Below, piece after piece: positions 1-8,119 of a stretch of 9,107 nt of DNA. Both the position numbers and the translations under genes were made by a program. The DNA lies in assembly GCA_003523465.1 (NCBI GenBank), contig DQAA01000507.1, positions 1-9,107 on the forward strand, read 5' to 3'. The notes beneath the pieces were generated by a model. It was not told where the DNA came from. It worked only from the letters and a program-made list of their open reading frames with translations, and did not search any database. The stretch comes from Pseudomonas sp. GTDB lineage: Bacteria; Pseudomonadota; Gammaproteobacteria; Pseudomonadales; Pseudomonadaceae. Numbering within the stretch: position 1 is the first letter of the stretch; the number at the start of each line of letters is the position of its first letter.

Positions 1-2
1 CC

Positions 3-1364
3 GCCGCCCAGGAGCGCGCGGCCCTGGCTCCACTGCTCAGCGGCGCTGCCGCGGCAGCCAATAACGATGCCATCTGGAATCTCGTTGCAGCCCTGCCACC
101 CGAGCAATTGCAAGCCTCCGGCACCGATACCTTCGGCGGCTGGACCAGTCTCGCCCTGGCGGTGAAGAGCGCCGGCACGCTGGAGCAACAACAGGCCGCC
201 ATCGACACCTGGAAAGCCCAGCACCCCGATCACCCGGCAGCACTGCAACTGCCCTCGCCGCTGGTGAAACTGAAAAGCCTTACCAGCCAACCGCTGACCA
301 AGATCGCCCTGCTGCTGCCGCAGGAAGGCCAATTGGCCGGTGTCGCCCGAGCCCTGCGCGATGGCTTCATGGCCGCGCATTTCCAGGCTCAGCAAGCCGG
401 GCAGAATCCGCCGGCGATCCAGGTCTTCGACAGTTCCCGCCTGACCTCCCTCGACGATTTCTACCGCCAGGCCCAGGCTGCCGGCGTACAACTCGTGGTC
501 GGCCCGCTGGAGAAACCACTGGTCAAGCAACTCGCAGCGTACCCGCAACTCCCGATCACCACCCTGGCCCTGAACTACAGCGACGCCGGCCAGAACAACC
601 CCTCGCAGCTTTTCCAGTTCGGCCTCGCCGCCGAGGACGAAGCGCGCGAAGTCTCCCGCCGCGCCCATGCAGACGGCATGCGTCGTGCCGTAGCGCTGGT
701 TCCGAGCGGTGAATGGGGTGACCGCGTGCTCAACGCCTTCCGCCAGGACTGGGAAGCCAAGGGCGGCACCTTGCTCGCCGCCGAGCGCATCGCCCAGCCG
801 GTTGCCCTGGCCCAGCAGATCGCCGATCTGTTCCAGCTGCGCCAGAGCGAAGGCCGCGCCAAGAGCCTGCAAAGCACCGTGGGCGGAAACGTCTCGGCGC
901 AACCTTCGCGTCGCCAGGACATCGATTTCATCTTCCTCGCCTCGACTCCACAACAGGCACAGCAGATCAAACCGACCCTGAACTTCCAGTACGCCGGTGA
1001 CGTGCCGGTCTATGCGACCTCCAACGTCTACAGCGCGAGCGGCGACGTCAATCAGTACAACGACATGACCGGCATTCGCTTCTGCGAAACCCCGTGGCTG
1101 CTCGACAGCACCAACGGCCTGCGCCAGCAGGTGGTACGCCAGTGGCCTCAAGCCGCTGGAAGCCTGGGCCGCCTGTACGCCATGGGCGTCGATGCCTACA
1201 GCCTGGCGCCACGCCTGGGTCAACTCAAAACCCTGCCAGACAACCGCATCGAAGGCCTCTCCGGCAGCCTGAGCATGAGCCCCAGCCAACGTATCGAGCG
1301 GCAACTGCCTTGGGCCGAGTTCGCTGGCGGCCAGGTCAAGCGTCTGCCGGATACCCCACGCTGA
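3..1364 (+). CDS. lpoA: LpoA, penicillin-binding protein activator (5' partial)
   Basis: This is the 3' part of an outer-membrane lipoprotein that activates a class A peptidoglycan synthase (PBP1a/PonA in Pseudomonas, by family knowledge). The frame is open from base 3 with no credible start, so the lipobox and part of the N-terminal TPR-like domain lie outside the window; 453 codons are present. Residues 1 to about 90 hold the end of the helical domain (for example NDAIWNL and LPPEQLQ). From about residue 95 (KIALLLPQEGQLAG) a periplasmic-binding-protein-like fold follows, with VQLVVGPLEK, a second-lobe stretch (RAVALVPSGEWGDRV) and a C-terminal PVYATSNVYS/GIRFCETPW region, all typical of LpoA. 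The stop TGA is one base before the yraN ATG. Roughly 150 N-terminal residues are inferred missing from the family length. The identification is firm because of the yraN-diaA-dolP genes downstream. Confidence 0.93.
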   Translation, partial: AAQERAALAPLLSGAAAAANNDAIWNLVAALPPEQLQASGTDTFGGWTSLALAVKSAGTLEQQQAAIDTWKAQHPDHPAALQLPSPLVKLKSLTSQPLTKIALLLPQEGQLAGVARALRDGFMAAHFQAQQAGQNPPAIQVFDSSRLTSLDDFYRQAQAAGVQLVVGPLEKPLVKQLAAYPQLPITTLALNYSDAGQNNPSQLFQFGLAAEDEAREVSRRAHADGMRRAVALVPSGEWGDRVLNAFRQDWEAKGGTLLAAERIAQPVALAQQIADLFQLRQSEGRAKSLQSTVGGNVSAQPSRRQDIDFIFLASTPQQAQQIKPTLNFQYAGDVPVYATSNVYSASGDVNQYNDMTGIRFCETPWLLDSTNGLRQQVVRQWPQAAGSLGRLYAMGVDAYSLAPRLGQLKTLPDNRIEGLSGSLSMSPSQRIERQLPWAEFAGGQVKRLPDTPR

Positions 1365-1365
1365 G

Positions 1366-3028
<1,663 letters not shown>

Positions 3029-3050
3029 CGACAAAAACGTAGCCCAAAGA

Positions 3051-3080
3051 AAAAGGCGACCTGTGAAGGTCGCCTTTTTT
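3051..3080. terminator. Bidirectional intrinsic terminator between dolP and sspB
   Basis: An 11-bp perfect stem, AAAAGGCGACC (3051-3061) with GGTCGCCTTTT (3068-3078), has a 6-base loop and is followed by further T residues to 3080. On the minus strand the same stem is followed by a T-rich tract (TTTTTCTTT), so it can serve both convergent operons. The T run ends on the first base of the sspB stop triplet. Confidence 0.9.
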
Positions 3081-3499
3081 CATTTCACCACTTTCAAGCT
3101 TGGCCGCCCGCTTGGACGCGGCGGCTGCCCTCCATCCGGCGGGCCGTCATCATCCGGTTGGACTTCGTCCTCGTCGTCATCGACCATCGGCGGCTCCAGC
3201 TCGAAGACCATGCCCTGACCATTTTCCCGGGCATAAATACCGAGGATCGCACCAGTCGGCACGTACAGGCTGTGGGCAACGCCACCGAAACGACCTTCGA
3301 AACTGACCGCGTCGTTTTCCATCTGCAGACCGCGCACGGCGTTCGGCGAAATATTCAGGACAATCTGACCATCACTGGCAAAACCCTGAGGCACCTGCAC
3401 TGCGGGATACTCGGCATTCACCAGGATATGGGGGGTGCAATCGTTATCCACGATCCACTCGTACAGTGCACGCACCAGGTAGGGGCGACTGGAGTTCAT
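3080..3499 (-). CDS. sspB: SspB, ClpXP protease adaptor
   Basis: A 139-residue adaptor that delivers ssrA-tagged and other substrates to ClpXP in the cytoplasm. The N-terminal substrate-binding domain covers about residues 1-105 (SSRPYLVRALYEWIVDN, TPHILVN, GQIVLNISP, ISFEGRFGG-type segment, PTGAILGIYARENGQGM). It is followed by an acidic, proline- and glycine-rich linker (VDDDEDEVQPDDDGPPDGG) and the C-terminal ClpX-binding tail RPSLKVVK (132-139), which corresponds to the XB motif of E. coli SspB. A longer frame to 3571 exists, but the start at 3499 (MNSSRPYL) is right: AAGGAG sits 6 bases upstream and the product then matches the family N terminus. It follows sspA by 10 bases, with the Shine-Dalgarno overlapping the sspA stop, so the two are cotranscribed. 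The stop abuts the shared terminator. Confidence 0.95.
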   Translation of the reverse strand: MNSSRPYLVRALYEWIVDNDCTPHILVNAEYPAVQVPQGFASDGQIVLNISPNAVRGLQMENDAVSFEGRFGGVAHSLYVPTGAILGIYARENGQGMVFELEPPMVDDDEDEVQPDDDGPPDGGQPPRPSGRPSLKVVK

Positions 3500-3505
3500 C
3501 AACAG

Positions 3506-3511
3506 CTCCTT
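3506..3511 (-). promoter_or_regulatory. Ribosome binding site of sspB, overlapping sspA stop
   Basis: AAGGAG on the minus strand, 6 bases from the ATG at 3499. Its first bases are part of the sspA TAA stop (3510-3512), so ribosomes ending sspA finish on the sspB initiation site. Confidence 0.85.
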
Positions 3512-4133
3512 AAAGCTTGCGCATTTCTCGTTCAGCAGCGGACAGGCTTGCCTGGAAAGGCTCGCGGGCAAACTGTCGCTCCATATAGTCCAGCAGGGGC
3601 TTGGCCTGCCGTGGCAGCTCGATCCCCAGGATCGGCAAACGCCACAGGATGGGTAGTAGACAACAATCCACCAGACTTTGCTCCTCGCTGAGGAAGCAGG
3701 GCTTTTCGGCGAACAGCGGAGAAACCCCGGTCAGGCTTTCACGCAACTCCTTGCGCGCCTGGGCGCGCGCTGCGTCCTTGGCTCGCGGATCGAGAATCTG
3801 ATCCACCAATGCACACCAGTCCCGCTGGATCCGGTGCACCAGCAATCGGCTGTTCGCCCGCGCCACCGGATAGACCGGCAGCAGCGGCGGATGGGGGTAA
3901 CGCTCGTCGAGGTATTCCATTACCACGGTGGATTCATACAACGCCAGATCGCGGTCGACCAAGGTCGGCAGGCTGCCGTACGGATTGGCCTCCAGCAGCT
4001 TGGCCGGCTGGCTGCCAGCCACGACATCGATGATCTCGACGCTGACCGCCTTCTCGGCGAGAACGATCCGCACCCGATGAGAATAGTGGTCAGCGGGGTC
4101 GGAATAGCAGGCCAACCGATTGGTCACGCCCAT
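3510..4133 (-). CDS. sspA: SspA, stringent starvation protein A
   Basis: A 207-residue RNA-polymerase-associated regulator with a glutathione-S-transferase fold but, by family knowledge, no transferase activity. It acts in starvation, acid and virulence responses by contacting RNA polymerase and the sigma-70 subunit. The thioredoxin-like N-terminal domain covers about residues 8-84 ([58 protein letters not shown]). The helical C-terminal domain covers about 92-200. P80-H81-P82 matches the surface PHP triad of E. coli SspA that is needed for its transcription function. The ATG at 4133 has an excellent AGGAGG 6 bases upstream. sspB follows 10 bases after the stop. The upstream gap to petC holds a strong hairpin and only a weak promoter, so read-through from the pet operon may contribute to expression. 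Confidence 0.95.
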   Translation of the reverse strand: MGVTNRLACYSDPADHYSHRVRIVLAEKAVSVEIIDVVAGSQPAKLLEANPYGSLPTLVDRDLALYESTVVMEYLDERYPHPPLLPVYPVARANSRLLVHRIQRDWCALVDQILDPRAKDAARAQARKELRESLTGVSPLFAEKPCFLSEEQSLVDCCLLPILWRLPILGIELPRQAKPLLDYMERQFAREPFQASLSAAEREMRKL

Positions 4134-4139
4134 AGGGTT

Positions 4140-4145
4140 CCTCCT
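4140..4145 (-). promoter_or_regulatory. Ribosome binding site of sspA
   Basis: AGGAGG on the minus strand with a 6-base spacer to the ATG at 4133, a full anti-16S match that predicts strong translation. Confidence 0.85.
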
Positions 4146-4176
4146 CGCGTGGAACAGTAAAAGCTATAAACGCAAA

Positions 4177-4222
4177 CGCGCCCTGGGGCCACCTCCGGAC
4201 TCCGGAGGCGCCCCAGGGCGCG
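4177..4222 (-). terminator. Long GC-rich hairpin after petC (probable terminator/attenuator)
   Basis: Outer arms 4177-4189 and 4210-4222 pair over 13 bp. Inner arms 4192-4198 (CCTCCGG) and 4202-4208 (CCGGAGG) add 7 bp around a 3-base loop, with a small internal bulge between. In the direction of petC transcription it starts 28 bases after the stop and is followed by a T-rich but broken tract (TTTGCGTTTATAGCTTTT). It is therefore a plausible but not ideal Rho-independent terminator. It may only reduce read-through into sspA or protect the pet mRNA 3' end. Confidence 0.7.
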
Positions 4223-4250
4223 CGTTCAACTACCAGAAATTACTGCGTGA

Positions 4251-5033
4251 TCAGTGCACGTCCTTCCAGTATTCGCGCTTGAGCAGGTAGGCGAATACGA
4301 AGAAGAAGGCCAGGTACAGAAGTACGTAAGTACCGATGCGTTGGCTTTCCAGTTTGACCGGGTTGGCCGAGTAGGCCAGGAAGGTCACCAGATTCTTGAC
4401 CTTCTCGTCGAACTGCTCTTCGTTCAGGGTACCGGATTTCGGCACGATGGTCAGCTGGTCACAGGCTTCGTGGGTCAGCGGAGCACCGGTCAGCGGGTCG
4501 AATTGCTTCTTGCCATCGACCACGGTCTGGATCTGCTTGCAGCCCACGACCTGACGACCTTGCAGACCTACCAGTACGTTCGGCATGCCGACGTTCGGGA
4601 AGATCTTGTTGTTCACACCCCATGGCCGCGCCGGATCCTCATAGAAGCCGCGCAGGTAGCTGTACAGCCAGTCGGTACCGCGAACCCGGGCGACCAGGGT
4701 CAGGTCGGGAGGCGCAGCGCCGAACCAGACCTTGGCATCGGCAGGCTGCATGCCACTGTTCATGTGATCGCCGATCTTGGCACCGGTGAACACCAGCTTC
4801 TCCAGCATCAGCTCGTGCGGAATGCCCAGGTCATCGGCGACACGCTCGTAACGCTGGAACTTGGCGCTGTGGCAACCCATGCAATAGTTGGCAAAGGTGC
4901 GGGCGCCGTCCTGCATGGCGGCCTTGTCGGTCAGGTCGATATCGACTTTATCCAGTTCCGGACCATGCTCGCTGGCGGCGAAGGTCAGGGCAGGCATCAC
5001 TGCCAGAATCAATACTGCAAATAGCTTTTTCAT
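4251..5033 (-). CDS. petC: Cytochrome c1, bc1 complex subunit
   Basis: A 260-residue c-type cytochrome that carries electrons from the Rieske cluster to soluble cytochrome c in the quinol:cytochrome c oxidoreductase. A Sec signal peptide occupies about residues 1-20 (KKLFAVLILAVMPALTFA). Heme c is attached at CMGCH (51-55), and M150 in NVGMPN is the likely sixth iron ligand by analogy with the bovine GMAPP region. The c1 hallmark GAAPPDLTLVARVRG spans about 105-119. A C-terminal transmembrane anchor lies at about 234-251, followed by a positively charged cytoplasmic end (KREYWKDVH). Extra cysteines C165 and C191 flank an inserted loop and could form a disulfide (inference). The ATG overlaps the petB stop by one base (TGATG), so translation is coupled. 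It is the last gene of petABC. Confidence 0.96.
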   Translation of the reverse strand: MKKLFAVLILAVMPALTFAASEHGPELDKVDIDLTDKAAMQDGARTFANYCMGCHSAKFQRYERVADDLGIPHELMLEKLVFTGAKIGDHMNSGMQPADAKVWFGAAPPDLTLVARVRGTDWLYSYLRGFYEDPARPWGVNNKIFPNVGMPNVLVGLQGRQVVGCKQIQTVVDGKKQFDPLTGAPLTHEACDQLTIVPKSGTLNEEQFDEKVKNLVTFLAYSANPVKLESQRIGTYVLLYLAFFFVFAYLLKREYWKDVH

Positions 5034-6244
5034 CAGCCAGTCACCCTTTCCGGAACCGGTTTGGTCTTCTCAAGCCTGGTGTAGAACGGCATCAGAATGA
5101 AGTAGGCGAAATACAGGAAGGTACATACCTGCGACAGCAACGTACGGCCTGGAGTTGGCGCCAGAACACCCAGCACGCCCAGGATCACGAAGGAAATGCA
5201 GAACACCAGCAGCCAGATCTTGCTCAGCCAGCCCTTGTAGCGCATCGAGCGCACCGGACTGCGGTCAAGCCACGGCAGGACGAACAGCACAGCGATCGCC
5301 GCACCCATGGCGATGACGCCCAGGAGCTTGTCCGGAACCGCCCGCAGAATCGCGTAGAACGGAGTGAAGTACCAGACCGGGGCAATGTGCTCTGGCGTCT
5401 TGAAGGCGTTGGCCTGTTCGAAGTTCGGTTTCTCCAGGAAATAGCCACCCATTTCCGGGAAGAAGAACACTACGGCGCAGAACACGAAGAGGAAGACCAC
5501 TACGCCGACGATGTCTTTCACGGTGTAGTAAGGGTGGAACGGGATGCCGTCCAGCGGGATGCCGTTTTCGTCCTTTTTCTTCTTGATGTCGATACCGTCA
5601 GGGTTGTTCGAACCCACTTCGTGCAGAGCGAGGATGTGCAAGACCACCAGGCCGAGAATGACGATCGGCAGAGCGATCACATGCAGGGCGAAGAAGCGGT
5701 TCAGGGTGATGCCGGAAATCAGGTAGTCACCACGAATCCACTGGGTCAGGTCATCACCGATCACCGGGATGGCACCGAACAGGGAGATGATCACCTGGGC
5801 GCCCCAGTACGACATCTGGCCCCATGGCAGCAGATAGCCCATGAAGGCTTCGGCCATCAGCGCGAGGTAGATCAACATGCCGAAGATCCATACCAGCTCG
5901 CGAGGCTTCTGGTACGAGCCGTAGAGCAGGCCGCGGAACATGTGCAGGTAGACGACGATGAAGAATGCCGACGCACCCGTGGAGTGCAGGTAGCGCAGGA
6001 TCCAGCCGTATTCGACGTCACGCATGATGTATTCGACCGAGGCGAACGCCTCTTCGGCCGAAGGGGTGAAGCTCATGGTCAGCCAGACACCGGTGACGAT
6101 CTGGTTGACCAGCACCAGCAGCGCCAGGGAGCCGAAGAAGTACAGGAAGTTGAAGTTCTTCGGTGCGTAATATTTGCTCAGATGGTCTTCCCACATCTTC
6201 GTGGCGGGGAAGCGGGCATCAACCCATTCCATGAACTTGCTCAT
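5033..6244 (-). CDS. petB: Cytochrome b, bc1 complex subunit
   Basis: A 403-residue inner-membrane subunit holding both b hemes and the Qo and Qi quinone sites. The four heme ligands are visible: H87 and H101 in helix B (RYLHSTGASAFFIVVYLHMFRG), and H188 and H203 in helix D (FFALHVIALP...VVLHILALHEVGSNNP). Six to eight hydrophobic helices can be followed, with the GSNNPDG loop at 211-217 and the Qo-site motif PVWYFTPFYAILRA at 289-302, where most families have PEWY. The helix-D ligand step is 15 residues rather than the mitochondrial 14. A longer open frame reaches 6403, but MSKFMEWVDARFP at 6244 is the right start: it overlaps the petA stop by one base (TGATG) and gives the normal N terminus. 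A C-terminal TM tail (KIWLLVFCISFVILGVLG onward) ends in a basic segment. Confidence 0.97.
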   Translation of the reverse strand: MSKFMEWVDARFPATKMWEDHLSKYYAPKNFNFLYFFGSLALLVLVNQIVTGVWLTMSFTPSAEEAFASVEYIMRDVEYGWILRYLHSTGASAFFIVVYLHMFRGLLYGSYQKPRELVWIFGMLIYLALMAEAFMGYLLPWGQMSYWGAQVIISLFGAIPVIGDDLTQWIRGDYLISGITLNRFFALHVIALPIVILGLVVLHILALHEVGSNNPDGIDIKKKKDENGIPLDGIPFHPYYTVKDIVGVVVFLFVFCAVVFFFPEMGGYFLEKPNFEQANAFKTPEHIAPVWYFTPFYAILRAVPDKLLGVIAMGAAIAVLFVLPWLDRSPVRSMRYKGWLSKIWLLVFCISFVILGVLGVLAPTPGRTLLSQVCTFLYFAYFILMPFYTRLEKTKPVPERVTG

Positions 6245-6837
6245 CACGCTTTCTCCTGATCGATGCCGACGATGATGATGTCGTCCGACTCGTACGAATG
6301 CGGTGGCACCGGCAGATTGAGCGGCGCAGGCTGGGACTTGTAGACGCGGCCAGCAAGGTCGTAGTGGGAGCCGTGGCAAGGGCAGAAATAGCCACCGACC
6401 CACTTGGGACCGAGGTCGACGGGAGCGACTTCAGGACGGAAAGTCGGTGAGCAGCCCAGGTGGGTGCACAGGCCGACGAGGACCAGGATTTCCGGCTTGA
6501 TGGAGCGATTGGAGGGATCGACGTAGGTCGGCTGGACCGAGGCCTTGGACTCCGGATCAGAGAGATCTCCGGTGATCTTCTTCAAATTACCAAGGATCTC
6601 CTCGGTACGACGGACGATGAAAACCGGCTGACCACGCCATTCGGCCACCAACTGCTGCCCAGGTTCGACCTTGGCAATATTGACCTTCACCGGTGCACCG
6701 GCAGCCTTCGCCTTCGCACTGGGAAACCATGACCCTACGAACGGGACCGCAGCCCCCACCGCCCCTGCAGCACCCACAACGGATGTGGCTGCAACCAGGA
6801 AGCGACGCCGGCCTGCATTGACGCCGTCATTGCTCAT
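6244..6837 (-). CDS. petA: Rieske iron-sulfur protein, bc1 complex subunit
   Basis: A 197-residue [2Fe-2S] subunit that oxidises quinol at the Qo site and passes one electron to cytochrome c1. The N terminus carries a twin-arginine signal-anchor (GRRRFLV at 9-15, then a hydrophobic stretch to about 36), implying Tat export of the folded protein with retention as a membrane anchor. An Ala/Lys/Gly hinge follows (PSAKAKAAGAP). The Rieske boxes are CTHLGC (124-129) and CPCHGS (152-157): C124, H126, C152 and H155 bind the cluster, and C129 and C154 form the stabilising disulfide. The PAPLNLPVPP prolyl loop is at 170-179. It is the first gene of petABC, with AGGA 4 bases before the ATG and a promoter candidate about 80-110 bases upstream. 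Confidence 0.97.
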   Translation of the reverse strand: MSNDGVNAGRRRFLVAATSVVGAAGAVGAAVPFVGSWFPSAKAKAAGAPVKVNIAKVEPGQQLVAEWRGQPVFIVRRTEEILGNLKKITGDLSDPESKASVQPTYVDPSNRSIKPEILVLVGLCTHLGCSPTFRPEVAPVDLGPKWVGGYFCPCHGSHYDLAGRVYKSQPAPLNLPVPPHSYESDDIIIVGIDQEKA

Positions 6838-6862
6838 TCAGTCCTCTCCCATCAGCTCTGTG

Positions 6863-6878
6863 GCCTGTTGAAACAGGC
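6863..6878. repeat. Short inverted repeat in the petA leader
   Basis: GCCTGTT (6863-6869) and AACAGGC (6872-6878) are perfect inverted arms around two bases, about 25 bases before the petA ATG. It would form a small hairpin in the 5' untranslated RNA just upstream of the ribosome site. Function unknown. Confidence 0.5.
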
Positions 6879-6910
6879 ATCTACTAAATATTTTCTGAAG
6901 CGCTAAAAAT

Positions 6911-7008
6911 TTGCCGCATGGTAAAGAAAAGACCCATGGCTGACAAGGTTATTACCCTGGCCAAAGGCCTGCATCCCACGCAGATCTTGATCTGCGTCTA
7001 TGCGGCAA
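6911..7008. repeat. Nested inverted repeats upstream of the pet promoter
   Basis: TTGCCGCAT (6911-6919) and ATGCGGCAA (7000-7008) are perfect 9-base inverted copies 80 bases apart. Next to the upstream copy is a second perfect inverted repeat, ACGCAGATC-TT-GATCTGCGT (6978-6997), with no T tract after it on either strand. One outer arm overlaps the predicted -10 and start site; the other elements lie upstream. The layout suits protein operators, but no regulator can be named. Confidence 0.55.
6918..6946 (-). promoter_or_regulatory. Candidate sigma-70 promoter of petABC
   Basis: On the minus strand, TTGTCA (6946-6941; 5 of 6 to the -35 consensus) is separated by exactly 17 bases from TACCAT (6923-6918; 4 of 6 to the -10 consensus). 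This predicts a start near 6911 and a leader of about 74 bases before petA. The -10 overlaps one arm of a distant inverted repeat (6911-6919 with 7000-7008). Confidence 0.5.
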
Positions 7009-7047
7009 GTTGTCACACAAATAGCCAACCCCCATTATTCAAGACAT

Positions 7048-7085
7048 AAAAAAAGCCCGGTTCCACCTGGAACCGGGCTTTTTTT
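7048..7085 (-). terminator. Intrinsic terminator after rpsI
   Basis: A perfect stem, GCCCGGTTCC (7055-7064) with GGAACCGGGC (7069-7078), has loop ACCT and is flanked by seven A and seven T residues. It begins 15 bases after the rpsI stop. The symmetric A/T flanks mean it could terminate in both directions, but only the rplM-rpsI operon reads into it here. Confidence 0.93.
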
Positions 7086-7100
7086 GAAACTCTGAGCGAA

Positions 7101-7493
7101 TTAACGCTTGGAGTATTGTGGACGCTTACGTGCTTTACGCAGGCCCACTTTCTTACGCTCGACTTCACGAGCGTCGCGGGTGACGTAGCCAGCGCGGCGC
7201 AGAGCGCTACGCAGAGTCTCGTCGTATTCCATCAGAGCGCGGGTGATACCGTGACGGATCGCACCGGCCTGACCGCTGACACCACCACCGGCAACGGTGA
7301 CGTAGATGTCGAATTTCTCGACGGTTTCGGTCAGTTCCAGCGGCTGGCGAACTACCATGCGCGCGGTTTCACGACCGAAGAACACGTCCAGAGAACGGTT
7401 GTTGATGGAGATGTTGCCAGTACCCGGACGCAGGAAAACGCGAGCGGTTGCAGTCTTGCGACGGCCAGTGCCGTAATTTTGAGTCGCCGACAT
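7101..7493 (-). CDS. rpsI: 30S ribosomal protein S9
   Basis: A 130-residue ribosomal protein of the small-subunit head. Its C-terminal tail reaches the P-site tRNA; the tail ends [12 protein letters not shown] with the conserved SKR. The N terminus [16 protein letters not shown] and the core [19 protein letters not shown] (about 69-87) are diagnostic of bacterial S9. The start has a modest GGAA 9 bases upstream. The rplM stop precedes the ATG by 14 bases, so translation is likely coupled with L13. Length matches the family exactly and no oddities are visible. Confidence 0.98.
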   Translation of the reverse strand: MSATQNYGTGRRKTATARVFLRPGTGNISINNRSLDVFFGRETARMVVRQPLELTETVEKFDIYVTVAGGGVSGQAGAIRHGITRALMEYDETLRSALRRAGYVTRDAREVERKKVGLRKARKRPQYSKR

Positions 7494-7507
7494 AATGAAC
7501 TATTCCG

Positions 7508-7936
7508 TTAAATCTTCAGTTCTTGGGGCTGCTGAGCAGTATGAGGGTGGGTAGCGCCCGCATAGACTTTCAGCTTACGGTACATGTCGCGACCCAGCGG
7601 GTTCTTAGGCAGCATGCCTTTGACCGCGGTCTCGATCACGCGCTCTGGGGCCTTGGCAATCAGCTTCTCGAAGTTGATTTCCTTGATACCGCCCGGGAAG
7701 CCGGAGTGGGAGTAGTACATTTTGTCCGAAGCTTTGGCACCAGTGACACGTACCTGCTCGGCGTTGATCACGACGATGTAGTCGCCGGTGTCAACGTGAG
7801 GGGTGTATTCTGGCTTGTGCTTGCCACGCAGACGGCTCGCGATTTCAGTGGCCAGACGACCCAGGGTCTGACCAGCAGCGTCAACGACGAACCAGTCGCG
7901 TTTTACTGTTTCCGGTTTAGCAGTAAAAGTTTTCAT
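7508..7936 (-). CDS. rplM: 50S ribosomal protein L13
   Basis: A 142-residue early-assembly protein of the large subunit. Typical L13 segments are visible: [48 protein letters not shown] near the N terminus, then [10 protein letters not shown], a core [29 protein letters not shown], and a HPHTAQQP tail. It is the first gene of the rplM-rpsI pair. The sequence before the ATG (TATAAAGA) has almost no Shine-Dalgarno character. A short leader with a small GCCTC/GAGGC inverted repeat precedes it, which fits the autogenous control at the mRNA leader known for E. coli rplM, though a shared mechanism is inference. The promoter candidate lies about 45-70 bases upstream. Confidence 0.98.
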   Translation of the reverse strand: MKTFTAKPETVKRDWFVVDAAGQTLGRLATEIASRLRGKHKPEYTPHVDTGDYIVVINAEQVRVTGAKASDKMYYSHSGFPGGIKEINFEKLIAKAPERVIETAVKGMLPKNPLGRDMYRKLKVYAGATHPHTAQQPQELKI

Positions 7937-7945
7937 TCTTTATAA

Positions 7946-7956
7946 GCCTCAGAGGC
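7946..7956. repeat. Small inverted repeat in rplM leader
   Basis: GCCTC (7946-7950) and GAGGC (7952-7956) flank one base, ten bases before the rplM ATG. It could form a minor leader hairpin near the ribosome entry site. A role in L13 feedback is only a possibility. Confidence 0.35.
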
Positions 7957-7979
7957 CGCCCAGCAAAAATAGACGGCGA

Positions 7980-8008
7980 ATCTTACTGAATAGTGCTTAC
8001 TTTGACAA
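7980..8008 (-). promoter_or_regulatory. Candidate sigma-70 promoter of rplM-rpsI
   Basis: On the minus strand, TTGTCA (8008-8003; 5 of 6) and TAAGAT (7985-7980; 4 of 6) are separated by 17 bases, predicting a start near 7973 and a leader of about 37 bases. The -35 box overlaps the palindrome TTTGACAAGGTCAAA. Confidence 0.55.
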
Positions 8009-8015
8009 GGTCAAA
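8001..8015. repeat. Palindrome over the rplM -35 box
   Basis: TTTGAC (8001-8006) and GTCAAA (8010-8015) form a perfect 6-base inverted repeat around AAG. It covers the predicted -35 of rplM and has the size of an operator half-site pair. No binding protein can be assigned. Confidence 0.5.
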
Positions 8016-8119
8016 GGCAGCCGCATACGAACGCTTTCGGGGGCTCGGGTCAGCGCGTTCAATACTTGGCGGGGTTCTTTTTCAGCGGCAGGGCATCACT
8101 CCCACCGTAGAAAGAGACG

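Noticed and set aside
4254..5024. A 256-codon open frame antisense to petC
   Set aside because: Mirror frame of cytochrome c1, without independent start signals or domains.
5387..6259. A 290-codon open frame on the plus strand opposite petB
   Set aside because: It lies wholly antisense to cytochrome b and has the skewed, low-complexity composition (many Val, Asp, His, Gln, Glu) expected from the reverse complement of a high-GC membrane-protein gene. It has no recognisable domain.
6978..6997. ACGCAGATC/GATCTGCGT palindrome considered as a terminator
   Set aside because: Neither side has a T tract and no gene ends there; it is better described as an operator-like or structural inverted repeat.
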